DNA of 64,000 nt from Merdivicinus sp050943495 (GCA_050943495.1 JBMNPH010000011.1:35543-99542); one strand, 5' to 3'. Counted from the first letter of the stretch, positions 16,911 through 25,603 are shown. Translations and numbers: made by a program. Notes: generated by a model from the sequence alone, not told the origin.

Positions 16911-17954
16911 TTATTTGCGATAGGCACCGTATGTTTTTGCAATCTCGATCATCCGCTGTGCACGGTCAAAACTTGCACCGGACGGATACTCACAGCCGGT
17001 TGCCAATACAAAACCGCCGCCTTTCGCCATTGCGTCGATCTGATCCTTGCACTCTTTATCCCATTCCTCATCCGTTCCGATCACTGCATTCGCAGGGGTA
17101 ACACAACCTATCAGCGTCGTTTTATCGCCGTATTTTGCCTTACACTCTGCAAAATCCTTACAATCATCCGGCGGATAGAGGAATGAAATTGCATCGGGCT
17201 TCATCCGCTTGATTTGTACGTCAAAGTAAATCTTCTGTCCACAGTTATGGATCATAACGGCACAGCCGGCCTCACGAATGGTATTCGCAAGATCTTCAAC
17301 CAACGGTCCTTCCATCTCGTCCCACATAGTCTTGGACATGATTGAGCCGGACGAGAAGAGGGTATCCACCATGATACCTGCCACACCGGTTTCCGCCAAT
17401 GCTTTGCAGTAATCCTTCAGCGTTTCACAGACCTCTTTTGCAGCACCTGCAACTGCGTCAGGATCATCATACAAATCCATATACATATCTTGCTGGGATC
17501 GGAGCATGGAGAGCGTTCCCAGCGGACCAAATACAAATGCAATTACCGGCTTCTCATTGCCGATTTCCTTGACCAAACGACGGCACAACTCTATTTGCAT
17601 CATCATCCGTTTTGAATTGCGATAGTCTGCCTTCTTAATCTTTGCGTAATCTTCGATTTCCTTTACCACGCACTGAGAATAATCGGGATGGGCCGCGTCG
17701 TTTTCGGGATAAATAATCTTCTGTCCCCAAGCATCACATTCCACTGACAGATCGATTAGTGCCACCACACAATCAATATCATACTCTTTCGCACATTTAA
17801 TAAAAGATTCCGCACAGATATCCACATTTGTTGACCACTCCGGATAGGACGCTCCGATCAGATTCCGAGTGACTCCGCAAAGAATGGGATATACCGGTAC
17901 ATGATCTGCTTCCTGATGACTCAATGCTGCTTTCATGCGTTCGATTGAATTCAT
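16911..17954 (-). CDS. uroporphyrinogen decarboxylase-family (MtaA/CmuA-like) methyltransferase
   Basis: A 347-residue protein of the URO-D fold, in the branch that moves methyl groups between corrinoid proteins and acceptors rather than making heme. The zinc-binding pattern of that branch is visible: His and Cys in MIHNCGQ (about residue 240) and a later Cys in LIGCVTPANAV. FVLATGCEYPSGASFD near the C-terminus is also typical. The Arg residues for uroporphyrin are not evident. The ATG chosen lies 10 bases after GGAGGT; a GTG four codons earlier overlaps that site. No corrinoid protein gene is adjacent. An AEC transporter gene lies 123 bases upstream on the same strand. Confidence 0.82.
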   Translation of the reverse strand: MNSIERMKAALSHQEADHVPVYPILCGVTRNLIGASYPEWSTNVDICAESFIKCAKEYDIDCVVALIDLSVECDAWGQKIIYPENDAAHPDYSQCVVKEIEDYAKIKKADYRNSKRMMMQIELCRRLVKEIGNEKPVIAFVFGPLGTLSMLRSQQDMYMDLYDDPDAVAGAAKEVCETLKDYCKALAETGVAGIMVDTLFSSGSIMSKTMWDEMEGPLVEDLANTIREAGCAVMIHNCGQKIYFDVQIKRMKPDAISFLYPPDDCKDFAECKAKYGDKTTLIGCVTPANAVIGTDEEWDKECKDQIDAMAKGGGFVLATGCEYPSGASFDRAQRMIEIAKTYGAYRK

Positions 17955-18077
17955 AATCCAAAACACCTCCGAAAATCATTCCTACTATTTGATTTTCATT
18001 GTAATAATTTTTTCCGAGATTGTATAGAAAATTCCCGCATCTTTTTGGACTATCTTTCAATTCTCATAATTGCTCAC

Positions 18078-19016
18078 TTAAATCAGCATCATCGACTTCA
18101 AAGCAAAGATCCAAAGGAATACAGTAAAGAGAGAAACAATGCTCGAAAAGACAACCTGCTGGCCAGCGAGTTCACCATCATGGCCTGCTGCCTCTGCCAT
18201 AGTAAAGGAGGAAACTGCAGTGGGAGCTGCAAACAAAATGGTAATGGAGAGAAGGGCAACATCCCGGAAACCCAGCATAACTGCAATCGGAATGACAACC
18301 AGCGGAACAATAATCGTTTTGCCAACGATTCCGATCAGCAGGTATTTCAGATTTTTACCGATAGCACTAAAGCGGAAGGTAGCACCCAAAATAACCAATG
18401 CAAGTGGAGTAGCAACCTTACCCAAGTCACTAATGGATTTGTGGAGGGCAGTGGGAAGATCAAACGGCATTGCCATCATAATGAAAGCTGCCACTGCGCC
18501 CAGAATGAGTGGATTGGTGGCGATTCCCTTGAAAAGGGACTTCAGACCAGTTTTACGATCTGAATAATATTCCAATGTAAATACAGCCAGTACATTAAAC
18601 AAAGGAACCGCTACTGCCGAAAGTAAGGCTGCTGTCGCTACATTCCCTTCGCCGTACAGATTCGTGGCAACCGGTATACCGAAGATTACATAGTTGGAAC
18701 GGAAAATTGCCTGGGTCAATACGGCGCGACGGCTACCATCCTTGACCATCATGCGGATTACAAAGAAGGTCACGATAGTAACAGTCAAGATGGAAACGAT
18801 GGCGAATATAATTAAGTCCGGTTGAAATACGGTCGATATATCCGCATCGTAGATATTAATGAACATCATCATGGACATAAAGATTTTGAAGCAGAAGGAA
18901 TTACATTTTGAAAAAAATGCATCATCCCCAAACTTCATTATTTTCGCGATATAACCGACCGCAATACAAATCATCAACGGAAGCACGGCATTAGCGCTGA
19001 TTATTAAATTTTCCAA
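18078..19016 (-). CDS. AEC family transporter (auxin efflux carrier fold)
   Basis: A 312-residue permease with about ten transmembrane helices in two halves of five. ICIAVGYIAK in helix 1, SNYVIFGIPVATNLYGEGN after helix 4 and ASVSSFTMAEAAGHDGELA-like PTAVSSFTMAEAAG in the last helices are hallmarks of the AEC family, whose bacterial members often carry malonate, malate or other carboxylates. Start is TTG after AAAGGTCGG. A good promoter is at 19054-19082. It points away from the MATE gene and is followed by the URO-D-type gene, which may share its transcript. Confidence 0.88.
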   Translation of the reverse strand: MENLIISANAVLPLMICIAVGYIAKIMKFGDDAFFSKCNSFCFKIFMSMMMFINIYDADISTVFQPDLIIFAIVSILTVTIVTFFVIRMMVKDGSRRAVLTQAIFRSNYVIFGIPVATNLYGEGNVATAALLSAVAVPLFNVLAVFTLEYYSDRKTGLKSLFKGIATNPLILGAVAAFIMMAMPFDLPTALHKSISDLGKVATPLALVILGATFRFSAIGKNLKYLLIGIVGKTIIVPLVVIPIAVMLGFRDVALLSITILFAAPTAVSSFTMAEAAGHDGELAGQQVVFSSIVSLFTVFLWIFALKSMMLI

Positions 19017-19053
19017 GTAAAACCGACCTTTCTATAAAATATCCTTGTGTTTC

Positions 19054-19082
19054 AGTGTATCACAATTGGACGGAGATGTAAA
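19054..19082 (-). promoter_or_regulatory. extended -10 promoter of the AEC gene
   Basis: Minus strand: TTTACA, 17 bases ending in TGA, TACACT. The -35 overlaps TGTAAACGTT, half of a LacI-family-type site. Confidence 0.6.
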
Positions 19083-19152
19083 CGTTGCGGACGCAATCTC
19101 CCTCAAAATGCAATCAAAATGCACGGATTTACAACAAATTCTCTTGGAATTA

Positions 19153-19181
19153 TGGAAAATTTTCTCGGCTTATGTTATACT
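19153..19181 (+). promoter_or_regulatory. extended -10 promoter of the second MATE gene
   Basis: TGGAAA, 17 bases ending in TGT, TATACT. Transcription would begin near 19188, inside the palindrome at 19181-19194. Confidence 0.6.
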
Positions 19182-19194
19182 GAAATCGATTTCA
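19181..19194. promoter_or_regulatory. perfect palindromic cre-like operator
   Basis: TGAAATCGATTTCA is a perfect 14-base palindrome that fits the CcpA cre consensus TGWAANCGNTNWCA at every fixed position. It begins at the last base of the -10 and covers the predicted start of transcription, a repressing position for CcpA or another LacI/GalR regulator. Confidence 0.65.
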
Positions 19195-19215
19195 ACGAGA
19201 AAGGTAGGGCTCATT

Positions 19216-20562
19216 GTGGTAAAAGAAAAGGAATTTTACCGTTCGTTGTTTATTGTCGCGCTTCCGGCGGCATTTCAAGGACTGATTTCCCTGGGTGTCA
19301 ATATGCTGGACAATCTGATGGTGGGATCTCTGGGAGATTTGACGCTGGCATCCGTCTCGTTAGCGAATCAGGCAACTGGACTGTTCACCTTTTTCGTCAA
19401 CGGAATCGGCGGCGGTGCGGCGGTTTTAATTTCCCAATACTGGGGCAAACGCGACTTTGATAAAATCCGCCGAATTTTCGGCGTCATCCTGCGGTTTGCG
19501 GCCATTGCAGCGCTGCTGATCTGCGTGCTGATCTCCCTCTTTCCGGAGCAGACGATGCGCATTTTCACCAACGATCCCGAAATGATTCAGGCTGGGATCC
19601 CATATCTGCGGATTGTCTGTTTGTCCTATCCGCTGTTTGCAGTTTCCAATACGATGGTCGTGATGCTGCGTTGGATGGAAATTGTCCGAATCGGGTTGAT
19701 TATTTCCTGCGTTTCGCTGGCGGCAAATTTCTGCTTCAATTCCCTGCTGATTTTCGGTCTGCTGGGATTTCCGGCACTCGGTGCGCAGGGGGCTGCCATT
19801 GCAACAGTCATTGCGCGGCTGCTTGAACTGAGCATTACTGCCTACTATCTCTTTGTGCGGGAAAAACGGGTTCGTTTCCGACTGAAGGACTTCTTCACCC
19901 ATGACCGGGAGATGGCAGGGGATTTTCTGCGGCATTCGGTGCCGATTATTGTCGGGGACTCCCAATGGGGTTTGATCGGAACTGCAAAAGCCATGATGAT
20001 TGGACGTCTGGGAGTCACGATGGTATCTGCCAACGCCATTGCGGACGTTTTCCTGTCGCTCGCGCTGATTTTTACCAACGGACTCGCCAACGGCGCTTGC
20101 GTTGTCATCGGCAAGAGTGTCGGAGAAAAAGACTATGCCAAAACCCGCCGGTATTCCAACACAATTCAAATTATTTTTGCTGGACTGGGCGTGCTGGTCG
20201 CGGGAGTGGTACTGCTGATGAGCCTGTTCGTCCCCAACTTTTATAATGTCTCCCAGCAAACCAAAGATCTCGCGGCAACCTTTTTAGTAATCGGCGCTTT
20301 CACCCACTTAGGCACCTGCTATCACGCCGCCTGTTTCACCGGCATCAACCGCGGCGCCGGAGATGGAAAATTCGTCATGAAAGTCGACATGATCTGTGGC
20401 TGGCTGGTCGTTGTTCCTCTGACCTTCCTGTCGGGATTTATTTGGCACTGGCCGCTCTGGGCTGTTTATTTGTGCACACGAATCGATCAGTGCTTCAAAT
20501 GGATTATCGCCATCATACGGCTTAAAGGGAACCGATGGATCCGCAATGTCACGCGGGATTGA
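19216..20562 (+). CDS. MATE family efflux transporter
   Basis: A complete 448-residue MATE pump with about twelve helices. The early segment SLGVNMLDNLMVGSLGD and the glycine-rich FVNGIGGGAAVLISQYWGKRD are family hallmarks, and the second half repeats the layout (IADVFLSLALIFTNGLANGACVVIGKSVG region). I place the start at GTG 19216, behind GGTAGGG, which gives normal family length; the upstream open frame runs through the promoter. Its promoter is overlapped by a perfect cre-like palindrome, so expression probably responds to carbon supply or a LacI-type effector. It ends at a strong terminator. Confidence 0.92.
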   Translation: MVKEKEFYRSLFIVALPAAFQGLISLGVNMLDNLMVGSLGDLTLASVSLANQATGLFTFFVNGIGGGAAVLISQYWGKRDFDKIRRIFGVILRFAAIAALLICVLISLFPEQTMRIFTNDPEMIQAGIPYLRIVCLSYPLFAVSNTMVVMLRWMEIVRIGLIISCVSLAANFCFNSLLIFGLLGFPALGAQGAAIATVIARLLELSITAYYLFVREKRVRFRLKDFFTHDREMAGDFLRHSVPIIVGDSQWGLIGTAKAMMIGRLGVTMVSANAIADVFLSLALIFTNGLANGACVVIGKSVGEKDYAKTRRYSNTIQIIFAGLGVLVAGVVLLMSLFVPNFYNVSQQTKDLAATFLVIGAFTHLGTCYHAACFTGINRGAGDGKFVMKVDMICGWLVVVPLTFLSGFIWHWPLWAVYLCTRIDQCFKWIIAIIRLKGNRWIRNVTRD

Positions 20563-20565
20563 TAC

Positions 20566-20600
20566 AAAAATACCCGGCACAGAACGTGCCGGGTATTTTT
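20566..20600. terminator. bidirectional intrinsic terminator
   Basis: A perfect 15-base stem from AAAAATACCCGGCAC to GTGCCGGGTATTTTT with a 5-base loop. It serves the MATE gene and the convergent serpin gene. Confidence 0.93.
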
Positions 20601-21843
20601 ATGAGGCAGAAGGATTCTCTACAATGCCGGTAAACAGAATCGTATCCCGATAACGCACCGCAAACAGGAACGGCCGATCAAGATTCAATGTAAACTCCTG
20701 TTCAGGCGGCATCGCAGCTGTCGCATTCATGGAAACTTGTGTATAAGCCGCGCCTTCGCAGCCTTCCTCATCAATGGAAAGGGTTGCCTCCTGCCGGATA
20801 TTGGAGATGAACAGCGGTTCGGAAGAAAGGATTGAAAAATCTGCCTGTTCTCCGTCAAACGCATCGGTCATCCCAAGCGTTTGCAGGATTTCTGGCAGGG
20901 TCTCCACCGACGCGCTGTAATCAAATTTCGGCACCCGGAAATTCACCTTGCCGTATTCGGAATTTTCCGGGAAATAAGCGGCGAATAGTGCATCGGAATC
21001 TGCCGCCACTTCAGCGGGACTCACGCCCTCATCGGGCAGGATAAAAGTCATCACCGCGCCGTTTTGCATACTGAGGGAGGCGGCGGCAAAATTCCCTCCA
21101 TCCACGTATGCGGTCTGTGCGCTTTTCTGCATGAAAGGGATGGAAAGAACTGTCCCGTTGGAAGCAATGAAATCTCCGGTTTCGGTGTCGTCTTCGGAAA
21201 ACGGGCTGCTCCATGCTCCCTTGAAATAGAGCGTCGAAAGCAGGAAAAGTGCCGAATCGGGTTCGGGCTGGAAATCCGACGCATCGCCCAGAAGGCCGTG
21301 GGTTGCCTCCCGCACCCATGCCGCAACTTCTTTCGGAAGGGAGGCCGACGTAAAATCCATCTGATATGCATATGCGTCATAGCTGTCGGCGAGCCGGTCG
21401 AGCGCTTCCTGATGGAATGGGATTCCCTCATTCAGCCAAAGTGATCCGGCAATCTCCACAGTACCCTCTTCACCGGAACAAAGATACTGATACCAATTGG
21501 AGGCATCCTCCCGCAGGCTGTCTGCATCCTCCGCCCCCAGCAGCGACAGCATTTGCTGCTGCGTCTCCCCGGATGCAGTATCTGCTGTCATAGCGAGCGC
21601 CAGATACAGGCTTGCGGGAGAATACAGGTAATTTTGCCCGGGAACCGCTTCGGACAGCACCTTGGAGGCTGTAACTGCCGCAAAATCCGCTGCTGCCTTT
21701 ACAAAGTCATCCTCCGGACGGACCGGTTCCGCCGTCGACGCCGTCTCACCGCTTCCGGCCGAAATTTTTGCAGAAACCGTGTTCCCGCATCCGGTCAGAA
21801 GCAACGCGCTCAAGCAAAATGCCATCCATTTCTTCCGCTTCAT
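20599..21843 (-). CDS. serpin-family protease inhibitor, lipoprotein
   Basis: A 414-residue serpin, a suicide inhibitor of serine or cysteine proteases. Lipoprotein signal with LTGC (Cys19) then a short linker, so it is displayed on the outer face of the membrane. Core serpin strands are seen in VNFRVPKFDYSAS and LGMTDAF. The reactive-centre loop begins at about residue 359 with the hinge EEGCEGAAYT and runs to MPPEQEF, followed by DRPFLFAVR, the conserved C-terminal strand. The hinge has small residues, as inhibitory serpins require, though Cys and Tyr replace usual Thr and Ala. AAGGGGGG precedes the ATG. It is the last gene of a three-gene surface-protein operon. Confidence 0.9.
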   Translation of the reverse strand: MKRKKWMAFCLSALLLTGCGNTVSAKISAGSGETASTAEPVRPEDDFVKAAADFAAVTASKVLSEAVPGQNYLYSPASLYLALAMTADTASGETQQQMLSLLGAEDADSLREDASNWYQYLCSGEEGTVEIAGSLWLNEGIPFHQEALDRLADSYDAYAYQMDFTSASLPKEVAAWVREATHGLLGDASDFQPEPDSALFLLSTLYFKGAWSSPFSEDDTETGDFIASNGTVLSIPFMQKSAQTAYVDGGNFAAASLSMQNGAVMTFILPDEGVSPAEVAADSDALFAAYFPENSEYGKVNFRVPKFDYSASVETLPEILQTLGMTDAFDGEQADFSILSSEPLFISNIRQEATLSIDEEGCEGAAYTQVSMNATAAMPPEQEFTLNLDRPFLFAVRYRDTILFTGIVENPSAS

Positions 21844-21855
21844 CGCAATCCCCCC

Positions 21856-21993
21856 TTAAAGCTGTACCGAAAGGGAACATTCCGCCGAACGGATGGCTTC
21901 TCCGTCATCCAGCAGGCGAATTCCCACAATTGCTGCAAAAAGCACCGATACCACACAGGCGAGGATCGGCAAAATCAATTCTTTTCCGTTCAT
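21856..21993 (-). CDS. 45-residue single-pass membrane peptide
   Basis: A small gene between two lipoprotein genes. ATG follows a GAGGAGGG ribosome site, and the 45 codons run without interruption to TAA. The peptide begins MNGKELILPILACVVSV, has one hydrophobic helix at about 6-26 and a polar tail ending in SLSVQL. The gaps are 25 bases to the upstream lipoprotein gene and 12 bases to the serpin start, consistent with an operon. No family is recognised. It could be a small regulator or partner of the serpin; ribosome site and spacing are the only support. Confidence 0.5.
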   Translation of the reverse strand: MNGKELILPILACVVSVLFAAIVGIRLLDDGEAIRSAECSLSVQL

Positions 21994-22018
21994 CAGTCAG
22001 TCCCTCCTCATCTTTCTG

Positions 22019-22855
22019 TCATGCAGGGCAGCGGATGGTAAAATAATAGAGCACGTCCCCTTCTTCCCATTCCGCCTGCACACTGTACAAATAACTTCCC
22101 TCTTGTCCCGGAAGGGTCAATTTCCCATCTGTCACCGATACGGGCAACGATTCCGTTTCCAGTCCAGTCTCGGCAAATTCGTCCCAATTCCAGCAGGAAA
22201 CCGTAATATTTTCCGGTTCCCGGGAGAAGATCAGCCGGATTGAATCCGAGCCTTCCACTGCCTCGATTTCCGGGATCCGTTCTCTGGATTCCTCATGGGT
22301 AGGAAGAACGGAATCCACGCAAATTCCTTCGTCGTTCTCGTACCAGCTTGAGGTTCCGCGGGCGGTCACGGTATAACTGACACTCTCTCCGGTCTGATAT
22401 TCTACGCCCATCGACGGCATATTCGCATAAGGGTCATCGGGATCCGGTTCCGGGAAAAACTGCCCGATATCCACCGGATTTTTCCAGTCTTCTGGCTGGC
22501 GTCCAACCAGCCGCATGGTGGAACAGGTGATGCTGGCGGGATAACTTTCCCGCACATATCCATCATAGGCAATCTCGACAATCTGCCCGACCGCAAGGTC
22601 TTCCGGCTGAAGTTCATTTCCCTCTTCATCTAGCACGGAAACATCTGCCAATCCTGTGGAATACACATCCCCAACATTTGGGATAGTGCCGTCCAGCTCG
22701 CTGGGCAGGAACAGGATGGATTCGTTTTCTGCATAAATAATTGTCGCATGCATCAAAACAGTTGATGGTTCGGTATCCGGTGTACCGCAGCCGGCCAATG
22801 TAAACGCCGCAAAAAATCCGGTCAGTCCCGCCAGAAAACGCTGCATTCCTTTCAT
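22019..22855 (-). CDS. lipoprotein of unknown function
   Basis: A 278-residue secreted lipoprotein. The signal peptide ends at LAGCGT (Cys23). Residues about 30-115 (SILFLPSELDGTIPN, then VGQIVEIAYDGYVRESYPA) resemble the small OB-fold-like domain of DUF3221-type lipoproteins. The C-terminal half (about 150-278), with VSYTVTARGTSSWYE and a Trp-rich strand region, is not recognised. GAGGAGG precedes the ATG. It heads the small operon with the 45-residue peptide and the serpin. A possible promoter lies upstream (TTGCAA with a long spacer to TACTAT), but it is weak. Confidence 0.75.
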   Translation of the reverse strand: MKGMQRFLAGLTGFFAAFTLAGCGTPDTEPSTVLMHATIIYAENESILFLPSELDGTIPNVGDVYSTGLADVSVLDEEGNELQPEDLAVGQIVEIAYDGYVRESYPASITCSTMRLVGRQPEDWKNPVDIGQFFPEPDPDDPYANMPSMGVEYQTGESVSYTVTARGTSSWYENDEGICVDSVLPTHEESRERIPEIEAVEGSDSIRLIFSREPENITVSCWNWDEFAETGLETESLPVSVTDGKLTLPGQEGSYLYSVQAEWEEGDVLYYFTIRCPA

Positions 22856-22939
22856 AAAATTCCTCCTCGCTCTGGTCTCTTCATCTATATAGTACCGTTT
22901 TAAAGCAGTTTCGTTGCAAAAAATAATTTTTTTGCAAAT

Positions 22940-22970
22940 AAAAAAACGCCGGCAGTAATTGCCGGCGCAA
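22940..22970 (-). terminator. intrinsic terminator after rsfS
   Basis: A perfect stem CGCCGGCA / TGCCGGCG with a 5-base loop followed on the minus strand by seven T residues. It ends the long housekeeping operon. Confidence 0.9.
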
Positions 22971-22979
22971 AAATGTTTT

Positions 22980-23336
22980 TTATTTGGTCAAAAGCGAGGA
23001 AATATCTACCTTTTCTCCATCGACCCACAGGCGTTCCAACCCGTAAAAGTCCCGAGTTTCCTCATAGAAGATATGAACAATCACATCCGAATAGTCCAGA
23101 ATAATCCAGTTTTCACTCTTATATCCTTCGACATTGTGCGGTTCCATACCCTGCTGGGAAAGCTGATACTCGACTTCATCCGCCAACATTTTCACCTGAG
23201 TGGAACTGGAACCGGTTGCAATGACAAAATATTCGCCTAGGATGGTCAGATCTCCCACTCGCAGCACGCGGATATCCCGCGCTTTTTTGCTATCTAATAC
23301 CTTAACGACCGCTTCCATTCGTTCTTTTGCGTTCAT
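22980..23336 (-). CDS. rsfS: ribosome silencing factor RsfS
   Basis: A 118-residue RsfS/YbeB/Iojap protein that binds ribosomal protein uL14 and blocks 30S-50S joining when nutrients are low. The family core is visible: DIRVLRVGDLTILGEYFVIATG, then STQVKMLADEVEY, WIILDYSDVIVHIF and ETRDFYGLERLW. The frame is open 84 codons upstream, but this ATG has AGGAGGAA and gives family length. It is last in the yhbY-nadD-yqeK-LCP-rsfS run, 10 bases after the LCP gene, and is followed by a terminator. Confidence 0.95.
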   Translation of the reverse strand: MNAKERMEAVVKVLDSKKARDIRVLRVGDLTILGEYFVIATGSSSTQVKMLADEVEYQLSQQGMEPHNVEGYKSENWIILDYSDVIVHIFYEETRDFYGLERLWVDGEKVDISSLLTK

Positions 23337-23346
23337 GCGATTCCTC

Positions 23347-24408
23347 CTATTCCTCGTCTTTTCCGTCAAGAATATCTCCGACGGTTGAATTATTGTTATC
23401 ATAATAATCCGTTGTATTCTGCAATTCCACCAGATTGAGTTCCGATGCGGGAACAGGCTCATCAAAGGGGTGGAAATTCTCGTTGAGCAACTCTGCAAGT
23501 GGTTCCAGATGGACACTCCAAACGGATTGACCATTTGGCGCAGTACATCCTTCTCCGGGAACCGTGAAGAAACTAATATCATTTTCATCGATCTGCATCA
23601 TGACTTCCACCAGGCTCAAAACCGTTTTCACATTGAGATCGGTCGTGACTTCCTCCATGACAACCGGAACCAATGCGGTGATTTCATCCAGAGAAAGAGA
23701 TTTGAATTTTTTAAACATCGCAGACAGAAATTCCCGCTGCGCATTCATTCGTCCGATATCCGAACCTGGACGACTGTGCCGTTCGCGCACAAATTTTTCC
23801 GCTTCGATTCCGTTGAGAGTCTGAAGACCTGGCTGGAAGGTATATCCTTCCAGGGTAAAGCTTTCCTGAATATTGATCTCAACACCACCCACAGCATCCA
23901 CGATCCGAATGAATCCGTCCATAATCACATTAACATAATGGTCGACCGGAAGCTTAAATCGATCGTAAATGACCTGAGCCAGTCCTTCCATTCCACTCTT
24001 TCCATAAACGGCGTTAATCTTACCGGTTGATGAGACATCGGTTCCAACATAGGTATCACGGGGAATTTGGAGAATGTTAACCTTCTGAGTTTCCAGATTA
24101 AGCTGAACAACCATAATGACATCCGTCAGCTTTCCCCGAGCTGTACCTGCAGAGGGGTCGATTGTATTATAGTCGATACCCGTGACCAAAAAATTTGTCA
24201 CTTTGCCACGATTCTCCTCGGCTGTCTGAATTCCTTCATCGATACTGACTGCATGCCCGGACTCATCCACCTCCGGCAGCGGTGCCCAGTTCATCAAGGA
24301 CACATACCCGATAATTCCGGCTGAAACACCGATCAAAACCACGGATACGATCAGAAGCATCCGATCCAGCACCGAAAGTCTCCGTTTTTTATTTGAATTC
24401 CTTGCCAT
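23347..24408 (-). CDS. LCP family glycopolymer ligase (LytR-CpsA-Psr)
   Basis: A 353-residue membrane-anchored enzyme that transfers polyprenyl-linked glycopolymers such as teichoic acid onto peptidoglycan. A basic N-terminus is followed by a helix at about 17-40. The LCP domain carries TDVIMVVQLN, IPRDTYV, the GKINAVYGKSG turn, VDHYVNVIMDGFIRIVDAVGGV, then AEKFVRERHSRPGSDIGRMNAQREFL with the catalytic arginines and aspartates intact. I take the ATG seven bases after AAGGTG; a GTG three codons earlier lies in that site. It sits between yqeK and rsfS, as in many Clostridia. Compare the degenerate homologue at 5864-6787. Confidence 0.93.
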   Translation of the reverse strand: MARNSNKKRRLSVLDRMLLIVSVVLIGVSAGIIGYVSLMNWAPLPEVDESGHAVSIDEGIQTAEENRGKVTNFLVTGIDYNTIDPSAGTARGKLTDVIMVVQLNLETQKVNILQIPRDTYVGTDVSSTGKINAVYGKSGMEGLAQVIYDRFKLPVDHYVNVIMDGFIRIVDAVGGVEINIQESFTLEGYTFQPGLQTLNGIEAEKFVRERHSRPGSDIGRMNAQREFLSAMFKKFKSLSLDEITALVPVVMEEVTTDLNVKTVLSLVEVMMQIDENDISFFTVPGEGCTAPNGQSVWSVHLEPLAELLNENFHPFDEPVPASELNLVELQNTTDYYDNNNSTVGDILDGKDEE

Positions 24409-24428
24409 AAATTTCACCTTCCCGTGTT

Positions 24429-25016
24429 CTACGGTTCCATCCTGCGAGCTCTGCCCAATGCAATTTCATGATAACAGGCCAGCGAATCCGGATGCAACAG
24501 CTTTCCATGTTTCACCAGATCCCCCAGAATAAACTGAAGAGAGTAAAAAAGAGCAGCATCCAAATCCACATCTGCTAGATGCCGAACCTCTCGGATGTCC
24601 GAAAAATCCCGGTCAGCTGATGTCAGATCAGCCAGATATACTACCTTTTCCAGCAGGGACATTCCCGCTCGTCCCGTCGTATGGTAGCGGATTGCATACA
24701 GCACATCGGCATCGTCAATCCCAAGCACATCCCGCGCATAGAGATATCCTGCGGGGGCGTGCCACAACTGTGGGGAGAAAATGTCCGCATCCGTTAAAAG
24801 TATATCAGAATTCTGCAGCGATTGCAACAAAATTTTTGGTGACGTATTTTTTTCGATATCATGAATAAGCCCGGCCAGCTCAGCCTTTTGAGGATCTGCA
24901 CCGTGGATTCTCGCTAGTTCCACGGCCCGTTCCATCACATTGACGGAATGGCGGTAGCGTTTGGGGGTAAGGCGTTCCTGCAGGAGTGCGTCATACTCCG
25001 GATATCTGGTTGTCAT
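24429..25016 (-). CDS. yqeK: YqeK-type HD-domain diadenosine tetraphosphatase
   Basis: A 195-residue HD-domain hydrolase that splits Ap4A into two ADP, removing an alarmone made under stress. The metal-binding residues are seen as His in RYRHSVNV, the paired HD in LIHDIEKN, His in LWHAPAG and RYHTTGR, and Asp in VYLADLTSADRD. Length is normal. Its ATG overlaps the nadD stop by four bases, the standard coupling in Firmicutes. It is followed by the LCP gene after 20 bases. Confidence 0.93.
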   Translation of the reverse strand: MTTRYPEYDALLQERLTPKRYRHSVNVMERAVELARIHGADPQKAELAGLIHDIEKNTSPKILLQSLQNSDILLTDADIFSPQLWHAPAGYLYARDVLGIDDADVLYAIRYHTTGRAGMSLLEKVVYLADLTSADRDFSDIREVRHLADVDLDAALFYSLQFILGDLVKHGKLLHPDSLACYHEIALGRARRMEP

Positions 25017-25603
25017 TTTCGATAAAGCCCCTTTTCCTGAATATAAGCGGCCACATCCTCCGGAACCAATCCGGAGATATCTCCGCCATTTTGAATCGTT
25101 TCCCGCACCATAGTCGAAGAAAGCGGCAGCGGTTCCACCCGGATGATCCGGGTGCGCCCCAATTCGGACGCCTTCTGTTCCAGTACGGATTCTTCTCCCT
25201 CATTCCGAGCAAATGCCGCAATATCTGCCAGCCGCAGGATATCCTGCCAACGGTGCCAGCGGTCAAAAGAACAGAGCATATCCGCCCCCATCAGGATGGT
25301 AAAGGCGGTGTCCGGAAACAGATACCGCAGTCGTTCTAATGTGAGAATGGTGTAGCTTTTTCCTTTGGCGCGCTGTTCCACATCGCTCACCCAGACCCGA
25401 TCCATGCCGCGCACCGCAAGACGAGCCATCTCTAAACGATCCCGATTGGAGGCGAGATCCCGGGGAGCCTTATGCGGCGGAATATTGGTGGGAATGACCA
25501 GCAATCGGTCAAATTCCAGCACCCGGGAAGCTTCCCGGATCAAATGCAGGTGCCCGTTATGGATCGGATTGAACGTGCCGCCGTAAATGCAGAAATGTTC
25601 CAA
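25013..25603 (-). CDS. nadD: nicotinate-nucleotide adenylyltransferase
   Basis: NadD joins ATP and nicotinate mononucleotide to form deamido-NAD, a late step of NAD synthesis. 196 residues. The nucleotidyltransferase signature is GGTFNPIHNGHL at about 8-19, and the second motif SSTMVRETI (ISSTxIR type) is near residue 163. The start is TTG, eight bases after AAGGGGG. It lies 25 bases after yhbY and is translationally coupled to yqeK. Confidence 0.95.
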   Translation of the reverse strand: MEHFCIYGGTFNPIHNGHLHLIREASRVLEFDRLLVIPTNIPPHKAPRDLASNRDRLEMARLAVRGMDRVWVSDVEQRAKGKSYTILTLERLRYLFPDTAFTILMGADMLCSFDRWHRWQDILRLADIAAFARNEGEESVLEQKASELGRTRIIRVEPLPLSSTMVRETIQNGGDISGLVPEDVAAYIQEKGLYRK

